A stretch of DNA of 64,000 nucleotides from Melioribacteraceae bacterium (lineage in GTDB: Bacteria; Bacteroidota; Ignavibacteria; Ignavibacteriales; Melioribacteraceae). Both the position numbers and the translations under genes were made by a program. Below are positions 23,876 to 33,270 of the stretch, one piece after another. The stretch is taken from the NCBI GenBank assembly GCA_035362835.1, contig DAOSDY010000001.1, positions 496,001 through 560,000 on the forward strand, in the 5' to 3' direction. The notes beneath the pieces are model-generated. The model had not been told where the DNA came from. It made no database searches and was given only the letters and a program-made list of their open reading frames with translations. Every line of letters starts with the position of its first letter. Position 1 is the first letter of the stretch.

Positions 23876-25702
23876 ATGAAAAAATACTTGCTTTTATTAT
23901 TACCTCTAATAATCTTCAATTCCTGTCAATCCAAAAAAACAACAGAATTTAACGAAGTTCCTGCCTGGGCAAAAGAAGCTGTCTGGTACCAGATATTCCC
24001 AGAACGGTTTTCTAACGGTGATACTAACAATGATCCGGCTCCAATAGATATGGAAGGCGCTTGGCCATATTTCACTCCCGAGGGCTGGCAGATTCATCCC
24101 TGGAATTCCGACTGGTATAAACTTCAGCCGTGGGAAGCCAGTCTGAATAAAAACTTTTATGATATTGTAAACATCAGGAGGTACGGCGGAGATCTTCAGG
24201 GCGTGATAGATAAGCTCGATTATATTAAAGATCTCGGCATTACGGCAATTTATCTCAATCCGATTTTTGAATCCCCCTCGCTCCATAAATACGATGCGAC
24301 TTTCTACCATCATGTAGATAATAATTTCGGACCTGACCCTGAAGGCGACAGAAAGATCTGGGAAAATGAAAACCACTCCGACCCATCAACCTGGCAATGG
24401 ACTTCGGCAGATAAACTATTTCTGAAACTTATAGATGAAGTTCATAAAAGAGATATGAAAATTATTATTGACGGAGTATTCAACCATACAGGTACACAAT
24501 TCTGGGCATTCAAAGATATTGTTAAGAATCAGCAGAGTTCTCAATTTAAAGATTGGTTTATTATTAAAAAATGGGATGATCCAAATACAACGGAATCAGA
24601 GTTTGAATATGCGGGATGGATGGGTGTGCGTGATTTACCGGAGATCAAAGAAGATGAAAACGGGTTAGTAACCGGTCCGAGGGAACATGTTCATGCGGTT
24701 GTAAATCGCTGGATGGACCCGAACGGGGACGGGGATCCATCGGACGGAATTGACGGATGGCGCCTTGACGTAGCTGAAATGGTGAATCATAATTTCTGGA
24801 AGGAATTCAGGAAATGGGTACGTGAAATAAATCCAGAGGCATACCTCGTAGGGGAAGTCTGGTGGGAGGACTGGAACAATTATAAAATGTTCAACGCAAA
24901 ACCATGGCTCGGCAACCAGTTCGACGCTGTAATGAATTACAGGTTCACACGCGCTGTTAAAGATTTTGTGCTTGCGGATAAAGTTAAAATAGATGCAACT
25001 ACGTTTGCCGATTCAATTAAAAATATAATGAGCAATTACGGTGATAATTACTATGGAATGATGAATCTGCTTGGAAGTCATGACACAGAACGTTTAGGTT
25101 CGCTAGCTGTAAATCCAGACGGCATGTACGACCACCGGGGAAATGCGAGAGACAATAAAGATTTCGATGTGCGGAAACCAAATGACGAAGAACTCAAACG
25201 GATTAAACTGGCATACGGATTACAGTTCACAATGCCGGGAGCGCCTCAGGTATATAACGGCGACGAGGCCGGAATGTGGGGTGGAGATGATCCCGACTGC
25301 CGTAAACCGATGGTCTGGGACAATATGGAATTCGAAACAGAAACTGCTCACCCGATCGGGAAAAACCGTCAGCCGGATCCTGTAACATTCAACAATGATT
25401 TATTCAACTGGATAAAAAGCCTAACAAAGATACGTATGGAGAACAGTCTGATTTCGCTCGGCTCTCCCGAATTTTTTGTAATTGATAATGATTCGAACAT
25501 TCTTAGCTACAGACTGAAAAATAATGATGCAGAAATTGTAGTGGTTGTAAACAGGAATTCTGAACCGGTTGAGATAAACACATTATCGGTTAAGTTTCTG
25601 GAGGGCAAGAGTAACTGGAAAGATTTGATTTCAGGATCGGAAATTCAATCGGGAAATAATGTTATAAAATTAGACGCCTACGGAATTTTAATTCTGAAGT
25701 AG
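23876..25702 (+). CDS. GH13 alpha-amylase-family lipoprotein
   Basis: 608 residues. The signal ends in a lipobox (IIFNSC, Cys17), so it is a lipoprotein. The (beta/alpha)8 domain has all GH13 regions: DGVFNHTG (region I), DGWRLDVAE with nucleophile Asp298, LVGEVWWE with acid Glu327, and LLGSHDTERLG with Asp403. The start WYQIFPERFSNGD and the DGWRLDVA pattern are typical of neopullulanase/cyclomaltodextrinase/alpha-amylase-like enzymes. It would cut alpha-1,4-glucans at the envelope. GAGG precedes the ATG. It stands alone, followed by a hairpin, but its substrate fits the starch-binding-like protein at 35330-37249. Confidence 0.93.
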   Translation: MKKYLLLLLPLIIFNSCQSKKTTEFNEVPAWAKEAVWYQIFPERFSNGDTNNDPAPIDMEGAWPYFTPEGWQIHPWNSDWYKLQPWEASLNKNFYDIVNIRRYGGDLQGVIDKLDYIKDLGITAIYLNPIFESPSLHKYDATFYHHVDNNFGPDPEGDRKIWENENHSDPSTWQWTSADKLFLKLIDEVHKRDMKIIIDGVFNHTGTQFWAFKDIVKNQQSSQFKDWFIIKKWDDPNTTESEFEYAGWMGVRDLPEIKEDENGLVTGPREHVHAVVNRWMDPNGDGDPSDGIDGWRLDVAEMVNHNFWKEFRKWVREINPEAYLVGEVWWEDWNNYKMFNAKPWLGNQFDAVMNYRFTRAVKDFVLADKVKIDATTFADSIKNIMSNYGDNYYGMMNLLGSHDTERLGSLAVNPDGMYDHRGNARDNKDFDVRKPNDEELKRIKLAYGLQFTMPGAPQVYNGDEAGMWGGDDPDCRKPMVWDNMEFETETAHPIGKNRQPDPVTFNNDLFNWIKSLTKIRMENSLISLGSPEFFVIDNDSNILSYRLKNNDAEIVVVVNRNSEPVEINTLSVKFLEGKSNWKDLISGSEIQSGNNVIKLDAYGILILK

Positions 25703-25712
25703 AGAAGAGAAT

Positions 25713-25736
25713 AAGACGGGAGTTCGCTCCCGTCTT
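25713..25736 (+). terminator. UUCG-capped terminator hairpin
   Basis: A perfect 10-bp stem (AAGACGGGAG / CTCCCGTCTT) capped by TTCG on the plus strand lies 10 bases after the GH13 stop. It serves the GH13 transcript. Its 3' edge overlaps the stop codon of the convergent DUF5989 gene, so it probably works in both directions. Confidence 0.8.
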
Positions 25737-25893
25737 AAAATATCGCATATATAAACGGAGCCAGTGCCGAGCCCTTAGTAAGAACAATTAATCCTCCCAG
25801 CAGGATCAGGAAGAAAATGATCGGCATAAGCCACCATTTCTTGTTTTTCATCAGAAAGGACCAGAGTTGCGCTACAGTAGATAATTTGCTCAT
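25735..25893 (-). CDS. DUF5989-family small membrane protein
   Basis: 52 residues: a charged N-terminus with VAQLWSFLMKNKKWWLMP, one transmembrane helix (IIFFLILLGGLIVL) and the conserved tail GSALAPFIYAIF. This is the DUF5989 pattern, a family of about 50 residues with unknown function. It starts 41 bases after the GH5-like gene on the same strand and may be the last gene of that operon; TAAATTTG at 25922-25929 (minus) could also give it a promoter of its own. The stop codon overlaps the GH13 terminator. The family call rests on motif memory, not a search. Confidence 0.75.
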   Translation of the reverse strand: MSKLSTVAQLWSFLMKNKKWWLMPIIFFLILLGGLIVLTKGSALAPFIYAIF

Positions 25894-25934
25894 CTATTAA
25901 TTACCACTTTTTTTTTCATAACAAATTTAACAAA

Positions 25935-28502
25935 CTATTTCAGAATTATCGATTCAATTTCAAAACTTGTTTCATTACTGCCTGCGGATCCGGGAGCGAT
26001 CAATTGAATGAAGTTCAAATCCTTCAGTACTATCTTTTCACCGGGTTTATTAGTTCCGGGCCAGAATTTGGGTAAAAATCTGGGATATGCAAACGGCATT
26101 ATCAGCAGGTCACCTTTATCGAATTGTGCAATTGAAATTTCAATATCAGTCCATTCATTTTTCAATTTTATTTGAGACCTGAAACTTTTTCCGTCCACGG
26201 TCAATAATCCGATAATTAAATCAGTTTCGCCTGCATCAAGTCCCCTCCCTTTCACAACAAGTCTGGAATACAGATTAACCGAACTACCAAGCTGTCCGAT
26301 CAATCCGGAAACCGAATGCTGAAGCGCAAACGGGACTTCATTATTCCGATAATATTTTATATTCACAGCAAACGATTCAGACAGGCTGTAAGCTCTTGAG
26401 CTAAAATCCGATCTATACGTCATTCCTTTTGTGAATGGGGGCAGGACAAAATCCTTCTTATCGCGGTTAACATCGAGAACGGCAAAAGGAATACCGGCAG
26501 GCAGTACGCTTACTTTCCACAAATCACCTGAATAAAAATCCCAGGTATTAGGGGACTTCTCTATTCCTCCTGGAAATGTAATTATTCCTTTATCGGTCTC
26601 AATTGCAACACAATACTCCCAGAAACCTTCTTCAAGAGTTTTGAGTGAGTCGGCGAGCAGATAAGTAAATCCTTTCTTTTTTGAAAGCGGAAAATTTGCG
26701 AAACCGCTCCAGCCCGACTTTTTAACAAAAAGAGATGCGTTGATAATTCTTTTATCCGAAGCAATTTCAAAACTGAACTTAACCGGTTCGCTGACGGGCA
26801 TATTTTCACTACTTTTATTTACAATATAAACCTGATATGAATGATTCCGGGGCTGAAAAAGACCAGAATAGAATCCGGGTAATGATAAGTCAGCTTTGAT
26901 TCTGCTGTCTTCCCTATTCTCTTTTGAAAGTAAATATATACCGGGTTTAATCGTAAATGAATTATTCCGCGCCTCCGTTTCAAACTCATTATCCGAAAGT
27001 GAAACGACTCCGAATTTAGAACCAAGATCCGGAAGTTTAATTTCAATTCTTCTTTCATTCCAGAATAATCTGGCTGACTGTTTATCGATACTTACAGATT
27101 GAAAAGGATCATGGAGCCAGAGAACGTCCGGATTAATTTCGAGCCGCCATGTACCGTTATCAATCTTATCAAGAAAATAGGCACCGGTTCCATCATAATT
27201 AACAACCGGCGAAGAACCGACTCCGGCAACCTGCGTAAGAGTTTTAGTATTCTTCGGAGCAGTTAAAGTATTATTCGTATAAATAAAGAGTGAATCACTA
27301 TTCAATTCGCAGAGGTCGTCTTTGTAACTAATCCGGAAATCTCCGAAACGGTTATTCTCCGGGAAATCCCCGTAAGATTTTTCACGCGGCAAAAGCTGAA
27401 ATACTTTTGAAGCCAGCAAGAGCCCAATTGCTTTTGAAGGAGTGTAGAGGAGATTTACGAAATGGGTGGGATACTCGGTATTACTCCATGCAATCTGAAC
27501 CGGATCGTAGCTGAACATCGTGGCGAACTGCATACCTGCTTCGCGGAAACTCCTTGCCATCGCGGGATACATAAAAGAACCGGGAATATCGGCAGCATCA
27601 AATTCATAAACCATCTTCGATTTATTATTAAATCCCTTCAAATTCCCCGCGGGAATAAGGTACTTATTTACGTTTAACAGATAATGACCCTGAAGTGATT
27701 TGTTATGAACCAATCCGGTCGGATACCACTGAAAAGTAATCCCCTGAACATCAGCATCAAGAACAGCCTGCGCCTGTTCGTCGCTCCAGTTCTCACTGAT
27801 ATTATAAAATACAGGTTTCGTATAGCCGTTATCCCGAATTACATTTATCATCCCGTTGATGTATTCTGTAACCTCATTTGCATTTTCCGGATGAAACGGT
27901 TCGTTAATAATTTCCATCGCGATTATTGAGGGTTCATTCTTATAGGAATTTTTTGTATAGGGATTAACATGATCCATAAATTGTTTAATATAATTTTTCT
28001 GGGCGGCACGCGCATTCTGATTTGTTACTAGCTGAAGTTTTGGGTATAGCTGAGAAAATCCCGGCGCGTCCCCATCCGGTTCCGGCCATCCGGTTCCCCA
28101 CCACGCGATAGGTGTAATGATAGTTTTAATATCCCGCTTCGCAAGTTCCGAAATAAGGTAATCGAACAGGTCGAGATGCTCATTTAATAACAGGTTTCCG
28201 TCATGGTCGGATATTTCCCTGTCCCACACATGAACCCTGAATGCATTAAATCCGAGCCGGACCATCTGCTGAATATCCAGATCAATTGCGGATTTAAGAG
28301 AGACGCCAAGTTTTTTGTGCGCCCTGAAGGAATACGCAAATGGTGTTGTGTAATTGACACCGAAGAGCGAGACCTCTTTGTTCGATCCATTCCACCGCAT
28401 TATACCTGACTTATCCACATATACATCAGTTTGATTGTCATTTTGACTGAGAAGTATAAGTGAGGTAAAAAAGAAGAGTATTAGAATTTTTATTCTAATC
28501 AT
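25935..28502 (-). CDS. GH5-like (clan GH-A) secreted glycoside hydrolase
   Basis: 855 residues. Signal peptide ends about residue 19 (LLSQ). The barrel (about 28-420) has FGVNYTTPF, a hydrophobic strand ending FNAFRVHVWDRE, the acid/base in IIN200-E201-P202, a TFQWYP strand and the nucleophile in KMVYE300-FDAAD, as in clan GH-A enzymes such as GH5 or GH2-core mannanase/galactosidase relatives. The C-terminal half is made of beta-sandwich segments without a T9SS sorting domain, so it may be periplasmic. It follows the GH53 gene by 15 bases and probably trims the galactan products. Fold confident; family number and substrate less so. Confidence 0.82.
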   Translation of the reverse strand: MIRIKILILFFFTSLILLSQNDNQTDVYVDKSGIMRWNGSNKEVSLFGVNYTTPFAYSFRAHKKLGVSLKSAIDLDIQQMVRLGFNAFRVHVWDREISDHDGNLLLNEHLDLFDYLISELAKRDIKTIITPIAWWGTGWPEPDGDAPGFSQLYPKLQLVTNQNARAAQKNYIKQFMDHVNPYTKNSYKNEPSIIAMEIINEPFHPENANEVTEYINGMINVIRDNGYTKPVFYNISENWSDEQAQAVLDADVQGITFQWYPTGLVHNKSLQGHYLLNVNKYLIPAGNLKGFNNKSKMVYEFDAADIPGSFMYPAMARSFREAGMQFATMFSYDPVQIAWSNTEYPTHFVNLLYTPSKAIGLLLASKVFQLLPREKSYGDFPENNRFGDFRISYKDDLCELNSDSLFIYTNNTLTAPKNTKTLTQVAGVGSSPVVNYDGTGAYFLDKIDNGTWRLEINPDVLWLHDPFQSVSIDKQSARLFWNERRIEIKLPDLGSKFGVVSLSDNEFETEARNNSFTIKPGIYLLSKENREDSRIKADLSLPGFYSGLFQPRNHSYQVYIVNKSSENMPVSEPVKFSFEIASDKRIINASLFVKKSGWSGFANFPLSKKKGFTYLLADSLKTLEEGFWEYCVAIETDKGIITFPGGIEKSPNTWDFYSGDLWKVSVLPAGIPFAVLDVNRDKKDFVLPPFTKGMTYRSDFSSRAYSLSESFAVNIKYYRNNEVPFALQHSVSGLIGQLGSSVNLYSRLVVKGRGLDAGETDLIIGLLTVDGKSFRSQIKLKNEWTDIEISIAQFDKGDLLIMPFAYPRFLPKFWPGTNKPGEKIVLKDLNFIQLIAPGSAGSNETSFEIESIILK

Positions 28503-28517
28503 ATCATTCCGCTGAAG

Positions 28518-29921
28518 TTATTTTAAATAGATCATTTTACGGGCTGATGAAAAATTACCTGTGTTCAACCTGTAAAAATAGAGACCGCTTGATAACCCGG
28601 AATCGATTGCTGAAAATCGGATTGTATAGGAACCCGGACTTTTAACTTCGTCAACGAGTCTAACAATTTCCCTTCCGATAAGATCATAAACAATAATTGA
28701 GACATTCGACTCATCCGGAATACTATAGTTAATTGTAGTTTCAGGATTAAAAGGATTTGGATAATTCTGATGTAAAAAGAAGTGTCCGGGTACCGTGTAA
28801 TAGTCCTCAGTGATTGAATTACTCAGATCCATAAACGCATCCAAAGATTGAAGCGCTTCAGCTTCACGGTTTGAGTTGGTAAAGCCAAAAGTCGCAACAT
28901 TTTCCCATACAGAACCCCGGCCCGGAACTGATATATCTGCCGGTTCCCAATAAAAAAATCCCATTCCTTTGTTATTGTTAGTTTCCTTAATAATCTCCGA
29001 AAGTTTCAGCAGGAAATTTTTCTGTCCTGCCGGAGTTGCAGAATAATTCGGGATTAATGTTGTCCCCGGGCCGACTAGATTAGTTTTGCCGTCATTTTGA
29101 TATCCGGTTGACCAGGGATAGGCAGTTTCAACAATTATGATCTCCTTATTGTAACGGGAAGCCACTGTATTCAAAGTTGATTTGAGATCTGTTAAATTCC
29201 CATGCCACCATGGATAATATGAGAGTCCGATAATATCATATTCAACGTTCTGTGCCGCGATAAGGTCATAAAAATATGTAACGTTACCGGAATTTCCGTT
29301 AAGTAACGGTATGTGAATCATTGTTCTAACAGTATTTGATCCCGCGGTTTCGCGGACAGCACGGATCCCCTCTTTAAGCAGCTGACCGAATTTTATTTTC
29401 TGTCCGTTGAAGTCCGGTACATTATATAACTTTCCGTCGGGCCAGAGCATACCGCCCGAAATTTCGTTTCCGATCTGGACCATATCGGGCAGTGCATTCT
29501 GAGCGGCTAAAAGATTCATGACCCGCTTAGTATATTCATAAACGCTATCTTTCAGCTGATCAAAAGTAAGATTCTCCCATGCTTCCGGTTTCGTTTGATT
29601 TCCTGGATCAGCCCACGTATCGGAATAATGAAAATTGAGAAGGAATTTTAGTCCTTTCTCCTTTATCCGTTTTGCGTAGGTAATAGTACGGGACAATCCG
29701 TTATACTGATTATCAGGAGTATGCCAGAGACGGAGCCGGACATAATTAGCGCCGCTCTCTTTGAAGATATCGAGTACGTCTTTTACTTCCCCTTTCAATT
29801 TATACTTACCGCCCAGATCCTCTATTTGCGGAACGGAGGATAGATCAGCTCCGCGTATATATTCCTGCGCAGTAACCGGAAAAGAGAATAGGATTAATAT
29901 CAGACTTATTTTCTTTAGCAC
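28518..29921 (-). CDS. GH53 arabinogalactan endo-beta-1,4-galactanase, T9SS-sorted
   Basis: 467 residues from a GTG start. Signal peptide ends PVTAQ. The GH53 barrel has IRGADLSSV, YVRLRLWHTPDN, FHYSDTWADPGNQTKP, the acid/base in QIGNE153-ISGGMLWP and the nucleophile in IIIVE265-TAYPW, all classic GH53 motifs. The C-terminal 80 residues form a T9SS type A sorting domain (NYPNPFNPETTINY ... SARKMIYLK), so the enzyme should be displayed or secreted. It would cut beta-1,4-galactan side chains of pectin. It sits 15 bases after the DUF4249 gene in the TonB receptor operon, which identifies that operon as a galactan locus. Confidence 0.95.
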   Translation of the reverse strand: MLKKISLILILFSFPVTAQEYIRGADLSSVPQIEDLGGKYKLKGEVKDVLDIFKESGANYVRLRLWHTPDNQYNGLSRTITYAKRIKEKGLKFLLNFHYSDTWADPGNQTKPEAWENLTFDQLKDSVYEYTKRVMNLLAAQNALPDMVQIGNEISGGMLWPDGKLYNVPDFNGQKIKFGQLLKEGIRAVRETAGSNTVRTMIHIPLLNGNSGNVTYFYDLIAAQNVEYDIIGLSYYPWWHGNLTDLKSTLNTVASRYNKEIIIVETAYPWSTGYQNDGKTNLVGPGTTLIPNYSATPAGQKNFLLKLSEIIKETNNNKGMGFFYWEPADISVPGRGSVWENVATFGFTNSNREAEALQSLDAFMDLSNSITEDYYTVPGHFFLHQNYPNPFNPETTINYSIPDESNVSIIVYDLIGREIVRLVDEVKSPGSYTIRFSAIDSGLSSGLYFYRLNTGNFSSARKMIYLK

Positions 29922-29936
29922 AGATATGAACCTTTA

Positions 29937-30917
29937 CTATTTTTCGCGAAGGTAACCGAAATTGTTAAGCAGGTACTGATCCTCGAACCTGATTGTAATT
30001 TTAGAATATGAATATGAACCTAAAAATCCTAATCCCCCGGACATATTGGAAATCTGAGTTGGGAGATTTCTAATTGTAAATCCATAGTCATACAAAAGTC
30101 CAGCAGAATAATATCTTGTCAGGTATTCATCCATAACAAAGACTTCAACTTCCAGAGGAGCGATAGAATACCTTCCTTTAGCAGTGTTGCCAATCGAGAT
30201 CTCCTCGAGAGTTTTTTTCAATAATGCCCTGCTGAATTTAATATCGTTATTGAAATTGCTGAGAAAGTAATTTTTTAAAGTATCGTTTCCGGAGACATTA
30301 ATTTCGAGAGGGACTTCTTTTTCATAACGTGTTTTGGATCCGTCGGTTTCTTTATAGAAATAGACAAGTTTCACTTTACCCATTTTTACAAGTTCTGTGG
30401 GTGAATTATTCCACGCGACAGAAATATTTACAGTATCTCTTCCGATAAGCGGACCGGGTATGAATGGCGTGGTGCCGTCGAATGTAAAGGAGACCGCTTC
30501 CGGAATCCTGGTCTTAGATGTAACTACTTTCCCGTCGGGCATAACAGCTTTCACTTCAACTTCATTGCCGCTCAGCATGGGGAAATTTTTTAAATAATAA
30601 TATTTCGCCGGTGTACCGAATCTCTTATTAATCAGATTGTTATCGGTAGTATCCCTGAAAAGATACTCGGTATTAGCGCCTGAATATTTCAAATATATTT
30701 TTGCGCCGGCAACGGACGGATCGGTTTTGAGGTCACCGGGATTAAATCCTTCCACATCATACACTTTAGTAACCGTGGCAGTTTGAATACCTGAGTCACC
30801 TCTTATAATTATATTAACAACGTAATCATCCGGCAGCGGAGCTTTTGGAGAGACATTTTCTTCGCACGACCAGAAGAGAAGCGGAACGAGCAATATCGTC
30901 AAAAATAGATTTTTCAT
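29937..30917 (-). CDS. DUF4249-family lipoprotein
   Basis: 326 residues with a lipoprotein signal (LLFWSC, Cys at about 18). The body is beta-rich with DDYVVNIIIRGDSG, VAGAKIYLKYSG and EVEVKAVMPDGK, matching DUF4249, a Bacteroidota outer-membrane-associated lipoprotein family commonly encoded behind TonB receptors. Its first four bases overlap the end of the receptor gene (ATGA), so the two are translationally coupled and probably form a complex. It may act as a lid or capture protein in the way SusD does; that is inference. Confidence 0.85.
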   Translation of the reverse strand: MKNLFLTILLVPLLFWSCEENVSPKAPLPDDYVVNIIIRGDSGIQTATVTKVYDVEGFNPGDLKTDPSVAGAKIYLKYSGANTEYLFRDTTDNNLINKRFGTPAKYYYLKNFPMLSGNEVEVKAVMPDGKVVTSKTRIPEAVSFTFDGTTPFIPGPLIGRDTVNISVAWNNSPTELVKMGKVKLVYFYKETDGSKTRYEKEVPLEINVSGNDTLKNYFLSNFNNDIKFSRALLKKTLEEISIGNTAKGRYSIAPLEVEVFVMDEYLTRYYSAGLLYDYGFTIRNLPTQISNMSGGLGFLGSYSYSKITIRFEDQYLLNNFGYLREK

Positions 30918-33142
30918 ATTTCAGCTTTAATTGTGCCGGTAAGCATAAACGGAAGCATATTTATTCGCTTACCGGTGTTCTGTTCAAAGTAATAAATATT
31001 TTTTCTGTTGTAGAGATTAACTGCGCTTAAATCGAAACTTAATTTCATGAATCCAAGGTTGAATTTTTTAGAGAGCATCAGGTCGAGCCGGTGATAGTCA
31101 GGCAATCTTCCGCCGTTCTTTTCCTTATAGTATTGAACATGAGTAACGTTGTCAAACAAATTCCCATTTCTCAGAAAGTCGTTCATACTGAACTGATCAT
31201 AATACCCGTACTGCAGAGTAAAAGGATTTCCCGAATGATAGCTGAAGACACAGGAAAAAATAATTTCAGCCGGTAAAGTGTAGGAGAGTGAGAGATTAAA
31301 ATTATGACGTGAATCGAATCTTGGTCTATATTTAATACCGTTCACTTCCTTAAATGCCCAGCTAAGAGTGTAGCCGGAATTAAATTCGAATCGGCTGTTT
31401 TTAAAATTGAATGATAATTGAGAGCCGTAGGATTCCCCGTGTGAAGGGATTAACTCCGGATCGGAAGCAATTGTTCTGTTTTCATTCAAAGAGGACGAAG
31501 TATAAATTTTTCGGTAATATCCCTCCAGATCAAAATTTATATTATCAGAAAGGGCTGCTGAAATACCAAGGATGTAATGAGCTGCCCTGGATTTCTCCAG
31601 GTAATCGGGAATAATTACTACCGGGTCGAAGAGGGAAATAACCTCCCTTTCGTCGTAGATCGTTATCAGTTCCTGCTGAAAAATTCCGTAGGATCCTTTT
31701 AGAGTAACCGCATTTGTTACTTTATAGGATAAATTAACTCTCGGTTCCAGGAAATCCCCTTTAGCAGCCAGATTTTTCAGATTAGCTCTGATTCCGATAT
31801 CAGCACCAAAATCCGGAAATCGTAAAAATTTATAATTGATATACGCGTTGGAACTTAATCCCTCCGAACCGACATCGGCACGAAAATCGAATCGGTTTAG
31901 CAGAAACATTTTTGAGCTGATCGATTTTATATCTGCACCTATTCCGAATTCATCTTTATTATCCAGGACATACAGAAAATCCGTCGAGATAGTAAAGTCG
32001 TACAGCTCATTCAGTTTCGGTTTTATTTCACCTTCCTTCGATATAATTTCGTTTTTAAAAGCACTGAAAGAAATATTGAGATCAAGGAAGAAAGGAACCG
32101 ATCCGACAGTGAACACTTTCAATCCGATCAGGCTGTTAGTCCATCTATAATCCGGCCGGTCCGGTTCATCGTATTTAAGATTATCCTGACTGAATAATCC
32201 CTGCAGAGTAAATTTAGCGCCCGAGAAAAATCCGGGATCGGAAATATTCAGTTTGAATGCCGCATCGTAGAAATCGACCGGTACATCAGAATTGAGAAAC
32301 TTATTCAGAATTTTATTTGATGTACTTCGTCTAACGGTTAAATAGAACGATCCGCCCGGTATCGGTCCTTCAATCATCCCTTTAAGGGAAAGAAGACTGG
32401 CACTTACTTTTCCGCCGAAATGATTTTTGTTGCCGTCCCTTGTACCGATTTTCAGAACCGACGAGATTGCACGGCCGTTAGGAGAAGGAAACCCTCCTCT
32501 GAAAAACTCGGCATTATTAACGAGGTCAGGATCAACAACACTGAATAGTCCGATTGCATGGTAAGGATAATAGAGAGGAATGCCGTCGAATAAAACCTGG
32601 TTCTGGTTCGACTCGCCGCCCATGACATTAAACTTTGCAGATACGTCGCCAGTAGACTGAACACCCGGCATTGAGACAAGAGACCGAAGAAGATCGCTTT
32701 CAACTCCTTTCGGAACAGATTCAATCCGACCGGAGGTTATTACAATTTTGCCGAGGTCCGGAACATTCTCTTCCGGTTTAAGGTACTCGATTTTTTCAAC
32801 GGTCTGCAATTCAACAGAAGAAGGAGCGAGCAGAATTTCCAGTTCGGTAATTTTTCCAGGAGAGACAGCAACATTAAGGATTTTCGATTTATACCCTATA
32901 TACGATACGACAAGTGTATATCGCACATCAGCAGGTACAGAAGGGATTACGAAGTAACCTCTGTTATTAGTTGATGTTCCCGCATTAATTTCCTTAAGCA
33001 ATACATTTCCGAACGGAAGGGATTCCAGATTTGTGGAATCCTTAACAACACCCCGTAATATTCCCTTCTCCTGAGCAGAAATGAGTGAAGAAAAGAAAAA
33101 AAATATCAGAATTAAACCGATAAATTTATTTTTCAGAATCAT
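30914..33142 (-). CDS. TonB-dependent receptor with CarboxypepD_reg domain (galactan locus)
   Basis: 742 residues. Signal peptide ends LISAQ; CarboxypepD_reg domain about 25-110 (LRGVVKDSTNLESLPFGNV, FVIPSVPADV); plug domain about 130-250 (NVMGGESNQNQVLFDGIPLYYP, FFRGGFPSPNGRAISSVLK); barrel ending FMLTGTIKAEI. It is shorter than the two other receptors in this window and of a different subfamily, the one that pairs with DUF4249. It heads an operon with DUF4249, GH53 and GH5-like genes, so it would import galacto-oligosaccharides. No regulator gene lies next to it. Confidence 0.92.
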   Translation of the reverse strand: MILKNKFIGLILIFFFFSSLISAQEKGILRGVVKDSTNLESLPFGNVLLKEINAGTSTNNRGYFVIPSVPADVRYTLVVSYIGYKSKILNVAVSPGKITELEILLAPSSVELQTVEKIEYLKPEENVPDLGKIVITSGRIESVPKGVESDLLRSLVSMPGVQSTGDVSAKFNVMGGESNQNQVLFDGIPLYYPYHAIGLFSVVDPDLVNNAEFFRGGFPSPNGRAISSVLKIGTRDGNKNHFGGKVSASLLSLKGMIEGPIPGGSFYLTVRRSTSNKILNKFLNSDVPVDFYDAAFKLNISDPGFFSGAKFTLQGLFSQDNLKYDEPDRPDYRWTNSLIGLKVFTVGSVPFFLDLNISFSAFKNEIISKEGEIKPKLNELYDFTISTDFLYVLDNKDEFGIGADIKSISSKMFLLNRFDFRADVGSEGLSSNAYINYKFLRFPDFGADIGIRANLKNLAAKGDFLEPRVNLSYKVTNAVTLKGSYGIFQQELITIYDEREVISLFDPVVIIPDYLEKSRAAHYILGISAALSDNINFDLEGYYRKIYTSSSLNENRTIASDPELIPSHGESYGSQLSFNFKNSRFEFNSGYTLSWAFKEVNGIKYRPRFDSRHNFNLSLSYTLPAEIIFSCVFSYHSGNPFTLQYGYYDQFSMNDFLRNGNLFDNVTHVQYYKEKNGGRLPDYHRLDLMLSKKFNLGFMKLSFDLSAVNLYNRKNIYYFEQNTGKRINMLPFMLTGTIKAEI

Positions 33143-33270
33143 ATATAAAACCGGTAAAATATTTTTCTTTAATAATCAGTTAAACTAAAATAAGTCTATT
33201 ATCCCTAACATTCCCGGTGAAAAAGGGGTCCGTTTTCTTGGTTCATTTTTATTATTTTAAGGGGAATAAT

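Noticed and set aside
33217..33270. GTG start for the SGNH protein
   Set aside because: No ribosome site; AGGGG at the right distance supports TTG 33271.
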